From: Bacteroidota bacterium
GTDB taxonomy: Bacteria > Bacteroidota > Bacteroidia > Chitinophagales > Chitinophagaceae
Assembly (NCBI GenBank): GCA_028875955.1
Contig: JAGWTX010000155.1
Span: forward strand, 1 to 6,227
Length of the DNA: 6,227 bases
Reading direction: 5' to 3'
The notes under the pieces were generated by a model. That model was not told where the DNA came from. It did not search any database and worked only from the letters and a program-made list of their open reading frames with translations. Positions 1 through 5,870 of this stretch are shown one piece after another. Each line of letters begins with the position of its first letter. Within the stretch, counting starts at the first letter, position 1. The translations under genes were made by a program, and so were the position numbers.

Positions 1-951
1 GGGTTCAATGGCATCTGTACCCCCTTCTTTCTTGCCATCACCGCCATATTCCGGCGCCAATATTTTTTTGTGCTGGATCTGGTCATAATAAATATAGGGC
101 CATCCGGCATTGGCACCTTTGGTGATCTCGTACATGCACTCAGCAGGCAATTCAGCACTTTGTTTCTCATCAAAAAATTCGGGCCAGTTATCATGCAACT
201 GGTCACGACCATGCTGCATCACAAAAAGACTATTGGTCTGCTGGTTCCAGTCTAGCCCGACCACATTGCGCAAACCCGTTCCATACCTTATACCATCTGC
301 CTGGGTCTGGTTCTGTTTATCGGCACTGAACTGCCATATACCAGCAGCATCATTCAATACCGGACAGGGCATTTTTCCTTTCGATCCCTTGGTTCTGTCT
401 ACTTCCTGACAGGAATTGGAATAAGCGCCAATGTTTACATAAATATGGTTATCGTTATCCAGTACAATGGATTTGGAGGGGTGCTGACCCGTTCTCAAAC
501 CGGTTATGATCTTTTCAGGTGCATCCGGATTGATCACTTCATTCTTTTCATTCAGTTTATAACGGAATACTTCCTGATCGGAAGAAGCATATAGATAGCC
601 GTTTTTGATGGTTATACCGGTTCCGCCATAATTACCTATCCCGGTTATTTGATCGGCTTTCCCATCCCCGTTTCCATCATGTAACATCAAAATCCCTTTA
701 CCATTAACGGCACGATTCAGTTTTACATACAGGTCACCTTGCGGAGTAACCACCAGATGACGGGGCCTGCCCGTATTCTCCGCAACGATGATGGCACCAA
801 ACCCTGAAGGCAGGGTTAATCCCGCGTTATCTGCATCCGCCTTTACCATCGCCGGTGCAGCTATTCTGGCTGAATCGGAAGCACAGGCAGTAAAAACCGT
901 AAAACCGGATGTGAACAGAAGAAAAGAAAACAACACATGATTTTTTTTCAT
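1..951 (-). CDS. PQQ-dependent sugar (glucose/sorbosone) dehydrogenase-like lipoprotein, 5' part only
   Basis: The open frame runs from an ATG at 951 to the left edge of the window, giving 317 residues with no stop, so the C-terminus lies outside. The first 22 residues form a signal peptide with a hydrophobic core (VLFSFLLF), ending in F-T-A-C with Cys23. This is an acceptable though not ideal lipobox, so the product is probably an exported lipoprotein. The rest resembles the six-bladed beta-propeller glucose/sorbosone dehydrogenase family (COG2133). Supporting motifs are RHLVVTPQGDLYV (64-76), a Ca-loop-like DGNGDGKAD (92-100), QHPSKSIVLD (156-165) with His157 as the likely catalytic base, GLRNVVGLDW (226-235) and HGRDQL (247-252). 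Family members oxidise sugars or aldoses in the periplasm using PQQ; the real substrate cannot be read from sequence. The gene starts 57 nt after the hisC stop on the same strand with no visible terminator, so read-through from the his operon is possible. Family call fairly sure; enzymatic activity not shown. Confidence 0.85.
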   Translation of the reverse strand, partial: MKKNHVLFSFLLFTSGFTVFTACASDSARIAAPAMVKADADNAGLTLPSGFGAIIVAENTGRPRHLVVTPQGDLYVKLNRAVNGKGILMLHDGNGDGKADQITGIGNYGGTGITIKNGYLYASSDQEVFRYKLNEKNEVINPDAPEKIITGLRTGQHPSKSIVLDNDNHIYVNIGAYSNSCQEVDRTKGSKGKMPCPVLNDAAGIWQFSADKQNQTQADGIRYGTGLRNVVGLDWNQQTNSLFVMQHGRDQLHDNWPEFFDEKQSAELPAECMYEITKGANAGWPYIYYDQIQHKKILAPEYGGDGKKEGGTDAIEP

Positions 952-1008
952 ATAGGTAGAATTAGGATTTGAAAGTACAAATGAAAACACAGAAACAGAC
1001 AGATTGTT
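952..1008 (-). other. Short hisC-to-dehydrogenase intergenic gap
   Basis: This is 57 nt of AT-rich, pyrimidine-rich sequence (as read on the minus strand). I see no hairpin followed by a U-tract. I also see no good TTTG/TAnnTTTG promoter pair; the nearest is TTCATTTG with one mismatch and no upstream TTTG at the right spacing. It therefore neither clearly ends the his transcript nor clearly starts a new one. Confidence 0.5.
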
Positions 1009-2070
1009 TTAGGGTTTTGCCGCATACCAATCCTGCATGGCATCCACCAGCAGGGTATTTTCTTTTTCCGTTCCGATGGTGATACGCAGACAATCTTCAC
1101 AGAGTTGCACATTGCTTCTGTCACGCAGGACAATCCCCTTGGTTAACAAAAATTCATAGATCTTCCTGGCTTCCGCAATTTTTACCAGCAGGAAATTGGC
1201 ATCAGAAGGATAGACTTTCTCAACAGTTGGCATGGACCGGAATACTTCAGCCAGGGCCTCACGCATATCCACCAGTATCCGTATCATGTCATTTACCTGA
1301 CCTACTTCCTCCAATGCCTTCAATACCAGTTCCTGTGTTGCCTGGTTGATATTATAGGGCGGTTTCACCTTGTTCAGGATATCAATCACTGCCACCGATG
1401 CAAAAGCCATGCCCAATCGCAGACCCGCCAGTCCCCAGGCTTTGCTCAGGGTTTGCAATACCACCAGGTTGGGATAATCGGCCAGTTCCTGGATAAATGA
1501 TTTCTGTTTCGCAAAATTGATATACGCTTCATCCACCACCACTATTCCGCTGAAATTATTCAAAACCATTTCAATATCCGTCCGGTTGAGTGCATTCCCG
1601 GTCGGGTTATTGGGAGAACATAGCCAGATCAGTTTTGTATGCTCATCAACCAGGTTTTCCAGATGCACCAGATCCAACTGGAAGTCGTCCAGCAGCGGTG
1701 CCTTCCTTACTTCCACATCGTTGATATGGGCACTCACTTCATACATGCCATAGGTTGGCGGACAAATGATGCAATTGTCTTTTCCGGGTTCACAAAAACT
1801 TCGGAAAATAAGGTCGATGCACTCATCGCTACCGTTACCTAAAAAAATATGCTCCGCCGCAATGCCTTTGATAACACTTAATTTTTCTTTTATGGCACGC
1901 TGATGCGGATCGGGATAGCGGTTATACCATTTGGTAAGCGGTGAACCCAGGCTGTTTTCATTGGCATCCAGAAATACTTTTGCCTCCCCGCTGAATTCAT
2001 CTCTGGCGGATGAATAGGGTGTCAGTTTTTTGATATTGGGTCTGATCAGTTTTTCCAGATCAAATGACAT
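1009..2070 (-). CDS. hisC: Histidinol-phosphate aminotransferase
   Basis: This cytosolic PLP enzyme (fold-type I aminotransferase, class I/II) interconverts imidazole-acetol phosphate plus glutamate and histidinol phosphate plus 2-oxoglutarate. The protein has 353 residues, the usual HisC length, and starts with MSFDLEKLIRPNIKKL, typical of HisC. Visible motifs are LDANEN (34-39) for substrate binding, GNGSDE (78-83) for the cofactor phosphate, and SPNNPTG (152-158). VVDEAY (178-183) carries Asp180 for the pyridine nitrogen. SKAWGLAGLRLG (209-220) carries Lys210 as the Schiff-base lysine, and LRITIGT (328-334) carries Arg329 for the substrate carboxylate/phosphate side. All key residues are present, so it should be active. 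The start lies 32 nt after the GNAT stop, in line with co-transcription from the hisG promoter. The usual downstream partner hisB does not follow. Biosynthetic HisC can overlap in specificity with aromatic aminotransferases, but the his operon setting settles the assignment. Confidence 0.97.
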   Translation of the reverse strand: MSFDLEKLIRPNIKKLTPYSSARDEFSGEAKVFLDANENSLGSPLTKWYNRYPDPHQRAIKEKLSVIKGIAAEHIFLGNGSDECIDLIFRSFCEPGKDNCIICPPTYGMYEVSAHINDVEVRKAPLLDDFQLDLVHLENLVDEHTKLIWLCSPNNPTGNALNRTDIEMVLNNFSGIVVVDEAYINFAKQKSFIQELADYPNLVVLQTLSKAWGLAGLRLGMAFASVAVIDILNKVKPPYNINQATQELVLKALEEVGQVNDMIRILVDMREALAEVFRSMPTVEKVYPSDANFLLVKIAEARKIYEFLLTKGIVLRDRSNVQLCEDCLRITIGTEKENTLLVDAMQDWYAAKP

Positions 2071-2102
2071 GTTCTGTATTTTTTACAATGAATGAAATCG
2101 TT

Positions 2103-2522
2103 TTAAAACATTTTGCGATAATGAAACCCGATGATCTCATAACCCTCGTTAGCCCAGAATTTCTGCCCGGCGGAATTGCTCACATAACAATTCAATTCTG
2201 CCGCCACACAGCCCTGGGATTGCCCATAAGCATGCACCCATTCCATCAGCTGCTCTCCGATTCCTTTCCCCCTGTATTCAGGCAGAATGATCACATTGTC
2301 CGGTTCCAGGTGTCTTCCGATATAATATTTGGTCAGGATCCAGATGCCACAGATGCCAATCAGTTTCTCGCCCTCATATACGCCTGCACAGGCATATCCT
2401 TTCTGCAACATTTCCTTCAACCTTTCGGCAAGGATTGTTCCGCTGATCTGGTTATTCAATAGCTGCCAAAAGGGAAGGATGGTATCCATTTCTTCCGCTG
2501 GTATCAATTGGTAGGTAAACAT
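2103..2522 (-). CDS. GNAT-family N-acetyltransferase inside the his operon
   Basis: This is a small cytosolic GNAT-fold acetyltransferase of 139 residues from the ATG at 2522. An in-frame TTG at 2540 would add six residues (MNKPGN), but ATG is preferred. Motif A is clear: NVIILPEYRGKGIGEQL (76-92) with the acetyl-CoA pyrophosphate loop R84-G-K-G-I-G89. Motif B is the C-terminal NSAGQKFWANEGYEIIGF (116-133), typical of GNATs whose last strands pack on the acceptor side. The middle LIGICGIWIL (54-63) fits beta-strands 2-3. The acceptor is unknown; GNATs modify small amines, antibiotics or protein N-termini. The gene lies between hisD (30 nt upstream) and hisC (32 nt downstream), spaced like the his genes themselves, so it is almost certainly co-transcribed with them. 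This suggests, but does not prove, a role connected to histidine metabolism. Fold assignment sure; function unassigned. Confidence 0.9.
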   Translation of the reverse strand: MFTYQLIPAEEMDTILPFWQLLNNQISGTILAERLKEMLQKGYACAGVYEGEKLIGICGIWILTKYYIGRHLEPDNVIILPEYRGKGIGEQLMEWVHAYGQSQGCVAAELNCYVSNSAGQKFWANEGYEIIGFHYRKMF

Positions 2523-2552
2523 ATTTCCGGGTTTGTTCAATTTCGGGATCGC

Positions 2553-3836
2553 TTATTCCGGATATTCCACACGCACCCTGACGGCATGTGCATGCGCTTC
2601 CAGTCCTTCGGCATCTGCCATCACCATTACTGTTCTGCCGATCAGATCCAAACCTTCCCTCGATAAACGCTGGTAGGTTATTTTCTTTACAAAACTATCC
2701 AGGCTCACGCCGCTATACGCCCTTGCATAACCATTGGTCGGCAATGTATGATTGGTACCGCTGGCATAATCACCCACACTTTCGGGTGAATAGTTTCCCA
2801 GAAATACAGAACCCGCATTGGTAATGCGCTCAGCAATTTTCTCCGCTTCATGGCAGGCAATGATCAGATGTTCCGCTGCATAAGCATTGACGAAGGCAAT
2901 CGCTTCCTCGTTATTTTTTACAAGCACCAGCGTACTGTTTTCCATGGCTTTGGCGGCGATTTCCTTTCTGGGCAGGAGATGCAATTGTTTTTGCAATTCG
3001 GTTTGCACTTTTTCCAACAAAGCCGGGTATGTGGTCACCAATAACACCTGGCTATCCGCACCATGTTCCGCCTGGCTCAACAGGTCGGCAGCCACAAATG
3101 CCGCTTTTGCACTGTCATCGGCTAAAACACATACTTCGCTCGGACCAGCCGGCATATCGATCGCTACACCTTCCTGTAAAGCCAGTTGTTTGGCGCAGGT
3201 TACATATTGGTTACCGGGACCGAAAATTTTATACACTTTCGGAATGGTCGCTGTTCCGTAGGTCATGGCAGCAATGGCCTGCACACCACCGATCTTATAC
3301 AGCTTTTGTATACCGGTGATTTTCGCGGCATACAGAATAGCCGGGTGTAACTGTCCGTCTTTTCCGGGCGGTGAACAAAGAATCACTTCCTTACACCCCG
3401 CAATCTTTGCGGGAATAGCCAGCATCAGGATTGTGGAAAACAAGGGCGCCGATCCTCCGGGAATATACAGACCCACTTTATCGATGCCCACACTTTTCCG
3501 CCAACAGCTTACACCGGGCATGGTTTCCACTATTGTGGTTTTTTCCCGCTGCTGTTCATGAAACCGGGTGATATTGGCAGCAGCCTGTTGAATGGCGGAA
3601 ATCAATGTTTCCGACAAACGGCTTTCTGCAGCATCTATTTCCTGTTGGGTTACCAGGGGATCCGCAATATCAACACCATCAAACTGAACTGTATATTTCC
3701 GGATCGCTTCGTCACCGGTTTGTTTGACATCCTGCATCACATCCTTTACTTTATCCAGTAAAGCTGCCTGGTCAAATGCAGGTCTCAGCAAAATGTCGTT
3801 CCAGGTATCGGGAGAAGGGTAGGTAATGATTTTCAT
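2553..3836 (-). CDS. hisD: Histidinol dehydrogenase
   Basis: This zinc-dependent, NAD-linked cytosolic enzyme catalyses the last two steps of histidine synthesis, oxidising L-histidinol through histidinal to L-histidine. The protein has 427 residues, normal for the family. Visible motifs are VGLYIPGG (121-128), GPGNQYV (206-212) and MPAGPSEV (228-235). LLSQAEHG (252-259) provides zinc ligands Gln255 and His258. AEHL (321-324) carries the catalytic pair Glu322-His323. GDYASGTNHTLPT (355-367) holds zinc ligand Asp356, and EAHAHAV (413-419) holds the final zinc ligand, His415. Every expected catalytic and metal residue is present. The ATG at 3836 is 30 nt after the hisG stop, giving the common hisG-hisD order. 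There is no strong Shine-Dalgarno, as usual in Bacteroidota. Confidence 0.98.
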   Translation of the reverse strand: MKIITYPSPDTWNDILLRPAFDQAALLDKVKDVMQDVKQTGDEAIRKYTVQFDGVDIADPLVTQQEIDAAESRLSETLISAIQQAAANITRFHEQQREKTTIVETMPGVSCWRKSVGIDKVGLYIPGGSAPLFSTILMLAIPAKIAGCKEVILCSPPGKDGQLHPAILYAAKITGIQKLYKIGGVQAIAAMTYGTATIPKVYKIFGPGNQYVTCAKQLALQEGVAIDMPAGPSEVCVLADDSAKAAFVAADLLSQAEHGADSQVLLVTTYPALLEKVQTELQKQLHLLPRKEIAAKAMENSTLVLVKNNEEAIAFVNAYAAEHLIIACHEAEKIAERITNAGSVFLGNYSPESVGDYASGTNHTLPTNGYARAYSGVSLDSFVKKITYQRLSREGLDLIGRTVMVMADAEGLEAHAHAVRVRVEYPE

Positions 3837-3866
3837 GGGGATTGGTTTTGAAGACAGGGATGTTTC

Positions 3867-4760
3867 TCAAATAATCATTTTCTCAATGGGCACCACCAGG
3901 ATTCCCTGTGCGCCTGCTGCCTTTAACTGTTCAATAATCTCCCAGAAATCATTTTCATTCAGCACGCTGTGCACACTGCTCCAACCCGCTTCTGCAAGGG
4001 GCAAAACAGTCGGACTTTTCATTCCGGGCAATAACCCGATGATCTCTGCTAATTTATCGTTGGGTGCATTGAGTAATATATATTTATTATTCTTGGCTTT
4101 CTTGACTGATTGAATGCGAAAAAGCAAACGATTGATCAGTTGTTCCTTTTCCGCAGAAAGAGATCTGTGTTTGATCAGTACCGCCTGCGACTGTAATATG
4201 GTTTCTGTTTCCTGTAAGCCATTCATAAAAAGGGTGGACCCGCTGCTGACCAGGTCGCAGATGGCATCGGCCAGTCCGATACCGGGTGCGATTTCCACGC
4301 TGCCGCTAATCTCATGGATCTCCGCTTCGATCCCCTTTTCTTTCAGAAAATCACCCAGGATGACCGGATAGCTGGTCGCGATCCTTTTACCTGCAAGGAA
4401 TTGTACATTCTCATAGACTTCATTTTTCCTCACTGCCAAACTCAGCCGGCATTTGCCAAAACCCAGTTTTTCCGCAACGGTAACTTTTTTCTTTTTTTCG
4501 TACACCACGTTCTCCCCCACAAAACCGATATCGGCTACTGCGTCTTCTACATATTGAGGAATATCATCATCCCTCAAAAAATAGACTTCAATCGGGAAAT
4601 TGGAGGCTTCCGCCTTTAGTTTGTTGACCCCGTTACTGATATCGATCCCGCATTCTTTCAACAAACGGATGGAATCATCATGCAGTCTGCCACTTTTCTG
4701 AATGGCCAATTTCAGCTTCCCCTCATTTCCGGTTGACACGGATGTCTGATTCTCTTTCAT
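3867..4760 (-). CDS. hisG: ATP phosphoribosyltransferase, long form with regulatory domain
   Basis: This cytosolic enzyme catalyses the first committed step of histidine synthesis, condensing ATP and PRPP to phosphoribosyl-ATP. From the ATG at 4760 it has 297 residues, the long HisG type. The catalytic part opens with KLAIQKSGRLHDDS (17-30) and contains DIGFVGENV (77-85). It also has the HisG signature/PRPP loop EIAPGIGLADAICDLVSSG (156-174). Residues about 220-297, including NAPNDKLAEIIGLLPGMKSP and GAQGILVVPIEKMI, form the ACT-like HisG_C domain that binds histidine for feedback inhibition, so no HisZ subunit is needed. The open frame extends upstream to a TTG at 4832, but that lies in the loop of the attenuator hairpin, so the ATG at 4760 is chosen. 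It is the first structural gene after the leader peptide and attenuator, giving control of both transcription and enzyme activity by histidine. Confidence 0.97.
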   Translation of the reverse strand: MKENQTSVSTGNEGKLKLAIQKSGRLHDDSIRLLKECGIDISNGVNKLKAEASNFPIEVYFLRDDDIPQYVEDAVADIGFVGENVVYEKKKKVTVAEKLGFGKCRLSLAVRKNEVYENVQFLAGKRIATSYPVILGDFLKEKGIEAEIHEISGSVEIAPGIGLADAICDLVSSGSTLFMNGLQETETILQSQAVLIKHRSLSAEKEQLINRLLFRIQSVKKAKNNKYILLNAPNDKLAEIIGLLPGMKSPTVLPLAEAGWSSVHSVLNENDFWEIIEQLKAAGAQGILVVPIEKMII

Positions 4761-4777
4761 ATAAATTTTCTTTTCAT
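4757..4777 (-). CDS. Possible six-residue upstream ORF overlapping the hisG start
   Basis: An ATG at 4777 begins a mini-ORF encoding MKRKFI whose TGA overlaps the hisG start codon in an ATGA arrangement (4760-4757). It lies between the hairpin at 4782-4806 and hisG. Such an overlap could feed ribosomes to hisG by termination-reinitiation. It may equally be chance in an A-rich ribosome-entry region; there is no supporting Shine-Dalgarno. Confidence 0.2.
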   Translation of the reverse strand: MKRKFI

Positions 4778-4781
4778 GTAA

Positions 4782-4806
4782 ATCCCTGAAGACCCCCTTC
4801 AGGAAT
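4782..4806 (-). promoter_or_regulatory. Second leader hairpin between attenuator and hisG
   Basis: On the minus strand the arms ATTCCTGAAG and CTTCAGGGAT pair over 10 bp, with one G-U and a perfect 7-bp CCTGAAG/CTTCAGG core, around a GGGGT loop. It is followed by TTTACATG rather than a run of U, so it is not a convincing terminator. It ends 21 nt before the hisG ATG. It could stabilise the 5' end of the processed mRNA or set the accessibility of the hisG start. The pairing is seen in the sequence; the role is inference. Confidence 0.5.
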
Positions 4807-4818
4807 GGGTTATATAAC

Positions 4819-4847
4819 AAAGGGCCTACCAAACCGGTAAGCCCTTT
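4819..4847 (-). terminator. Attenuator terminator hairpin (segments 3:4) of the his operon
   Basis: On the minus strand AAAGGGCTTACC pairs with GGTAGGCCCTTT over 12 bp (one G-U) around a GGTTT loop. The following tract is U-rich but broken (TTTGTTATAT, counting the last three stem bases). It lies between the His-rich leader peptide and hisG, where an attenuator terminator belongs. Its 5' arm contains GCTTACC, which can instead pair with an upstream GGTAGGC copy at 4881-4887, so the hairpin can be switched off. The imperfect U-tract leaves some doubt about intrinsic efficiency. Confidence 0.8.
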
Positions 4848-4882
4848 AATGTTTTATTTTGCCTGCACAAAACACCAACAGC

Positions 4883-4933
4883 CTACCCCAGGGGTAAGTA
4901 ATGATGATGGTGGCTATGTGCGAATAATTTCAT
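4883..4933 (-). CDS. hisL: his operon leader peptide
   Basis: A 16-codon ORF encodes MKLFAHSHHHHYLPLG and ends in TAG. Five of the 16 residues are His (positions 6, 8, 9, 10 and 11), from one CAC and four CAT codons. It is similar in size and design to the enterobacterial hisL peptide, which carries a run of seven His, but has no obvious sequence kinship beyond the His run. The peptide itself probably has no function; its translation senses charged His-tRNA for the attenuator that overlaps and follows it. The ATG is only 9 nt from the end of the promoter -7 box, so the mRNA would begin only a few bases upstream and there is no room for a Shine-Dalgarno. Too short for ordinary gene callers. 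Confidence 0.88.
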   Translation of the reverse strand: MKLFAHSHHHHYLPLG

Positions 4934-4942
4934 AACAGGTCA

Positions 4943-4974
4943 CAAATGTAAACGCATCTTTACTCACCTGCAAA
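4943..4974 (-). promoter_or_regulatory. Bacteroidota-type promoter of the his operon
   Basis: On the minus strand a -33 TTTG (4974-4971) is followed by a 20-nt spacer and the -7 box TACATTTG (4950-4943). This is an exact match to the Bacteroidota housekeeping consensus TTTG/TAnnTTTG at a normal spacing. Transcription should start a few bases downstream, near 4940-4935, just before the leader-peptide ATG at 4933. No equally good promoter was found on the plus strand for the divergent glucanase gene in the same intergenic region. Confidence 0.85.
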
Positions 4975-5032
4975 TTTTTTTCAGCCCGGCAGTCAGTCCC
5001 TCAGGAATCAGCTTCTTTCTGAGTATCTTGCT

Positions 5033-5839
5033 ATGAACAAAACAGGAACCATGTCAAAACTTACACTTGTTATCATAGGGATGCTTTTTATGGCATTTCC
5101 GGTTCAGATGACCCAAGCCCAAACAAAACGGAAACTGGTTTGGCAGGATGAATTCAATTACCGGGGTCTTCCTGATCCAGCCAAATGGAACTATGATACC
5201 GGGGGGCATGGCTGGGGAAACGGTGAAGCCCAATACTATACGGCAAACCGGTTGGAAAATGCAAGGGTTGAAAAGGGCTGTCTGATCATTGAAGCCAGAA
5301 AAGAAGCCATCGGCAAGAATGCCTATACTTCCGCCCGTCTGGTAACCAAGGGAAAAGGCGACTGGACTTACGGACATATCGATGTACGGGCTAAACTGCC
5401 GCGCGGGAAAGGCACCTGGCCAGCCATCTGGATGCTGGGTTCAACCACCCCCTTACATTGGCCGGATGACGGCGAGATTGATATCATGGAAGAAGTGGGA
5501 TATGATCCCGGAGTGATCCATGCATCCGCACACACAAAAAAATATTATCACGTGATCGGAACCCAGAAAACCGCGATAACCCAGGTTCCCGATTGCAGTG
5601 ATGCTTTTCATGTGTATTCCCTTGACTGGGATGCTGAATCCATTACCATGCTGATAGACCAAAAACCTTATTTCCATTTTACAAATGAACATACCGGCAA
5701 TGATGCCTGGCCTTTTCACAAACCCTTTCACCTCTTACTCAATATCGCCGTCGGGGGATTTTGGGGAGGCAAGGAAGGGATTGACGAATCCATATTCCCA
5801 CAAAAAATGGAGATTGACTATGTGAGGGTATACCAGTAA
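5033..5839 (+). CDS. Secreted glycoside hydrolase family 16 beta-glucanase (laminarinase-like)
   Basis: This exported hydrolase has a retaining mechanism and most likely cleaves beta-1,3 or mixed beta-1,3/1,4-glucans. The protein is 268 residues: a signal peptide, then a single GH16 jelly-roll domain with no carbohydrate-binding module. The hydrophobic core LTLVIIGMLFMAF leads to a cleavage site at TQA|Q after residue 29. The domain begins KLVWQDEFN (34-42), with GWGNGEAQYY (60-69) and WPAIWMLG (129-136). The catalytic motif DGEIDIMEEVG (146-156) has nucleophile Glu148, Asp150 and acid/base Glu153. HVYSLDW (193-199) and the C-terminal MEIDYVRVYQ are also typical. The GWGNxExQYY and EIDIME forms point to the laminarinase group, but kappa-carrageenase- or agarase-like specificities cannot be strictly excluded. 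An ATG at 5051 would give a more usual 23-residue signal peptide (MSKLTL...) and has AGGA just upstream, so it may be the true start. Transcribed divergently from the his operon. Confidence 0.95.
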   Translation: MNKTGTMSKLTLVIIGMLFMAFPVQMTQAQTKRKLVWQDEFNYRGLPDPAKWNYDTGGHGWGNGEAQYYTANRLENARVEKGCLIIEARKEAIGKNAYTSARLVTKGKGDWTYGHIDVRAKLPRGKGTWPAIWMLGSTTPLHWPDDGEIDIMEEVGYDPGVIHASAHTKKYYHVIGTQKTAITQVPDCSDAFHVYSLDWDAESITMLIDQKPYFHFTNEHTGNDAWPFHKPFHLLLNIAVGGFWGGKEGIDESIFPQKMEIDYVRVYQ

Positions 5840-5870
5840 AAAAATACACTAACACTAAACACGATACACT

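Larger units (their letters stand above)
4819..4933 (-). promoter_or_regulatory. Histidine transcription attenuator (four-segment leader RNA)
   Basis: The leader RNA holds four pairing segments. Segment 1 is CTTACCC (4898-4892) and segment 2 is GGGTAGG(C) (4888-4881). Segment 3 lies at 4847-4836 and contains GCTTACC; segment 4 lies at 4830-4819 and begins GGTAGGCC. Pairing 1:2 gives a 7-bp stem (one G-U) with a CTG loop. Pairing 2:3 gives GGTAGGC with GCTTACC, 7 bp with one G-U, the antiterminator. Pairing 3:4 is the terminator. Segment 1 begins immediately after the last His codon plus one Tyr codon, and the leader stop codon TAG lies inside segment 2. Expected behaviour: a ribosome stalled at the His run masks segment 1, frees segment 2 to capture segment 3, and lets RNA polymerase continue into hisG. 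With ample His-tRNA the ribosome reaches the stop and covers segment 2, so the terminator forms. The layout is seen in sequence; the mechanism follows established enterobacterial his attenuation. Confidence 0.85.

Noticed and set aside
110..409. 99-codon plus-strand ORF at the left end
   Set aside because: It is antisense to the conserved dehydrogenase-like frame and shows no family features.
2064..2462. 132-codon plus-strand ORF opposite the GNAT gene
   Set aside because: It is antisense to a well-supported GNAT gene, has no recognisable domain, and its length is explained by codon bias of the real frame.
3265..3561. 98-codon plus-strand ORF inside hisD
   Set aside because: It lies antisense to conserved hisD motifs and has no independent support.
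4761..4832. Extended hisG N-terminus beginning at a TTG
   Set aside because: The TTG is in the terminator loop and the added 24 residues do not look like HisG; the ATG at 4760 gives the normal protein.
4940..4957. Mini-ORF MRLHL upstream of the His-rich leader
   Set aside because: It lies within the promoter (overlapping the TACATTTG box), so it should not be transcribed from the his promoter.
5000..5023. CTCAG...CTGAG inverted repeat before the glucanase gene
   Set aside because: Only 5 bp with a 14-nt loop; likely chance and not near a recognisable promoter.
5016..5032. TATCTTGC as a possible -7 box for the glucanase gene
   Set aside because: Poor match to TAnnTTTG and no TTTG at suitable upstream spacing.
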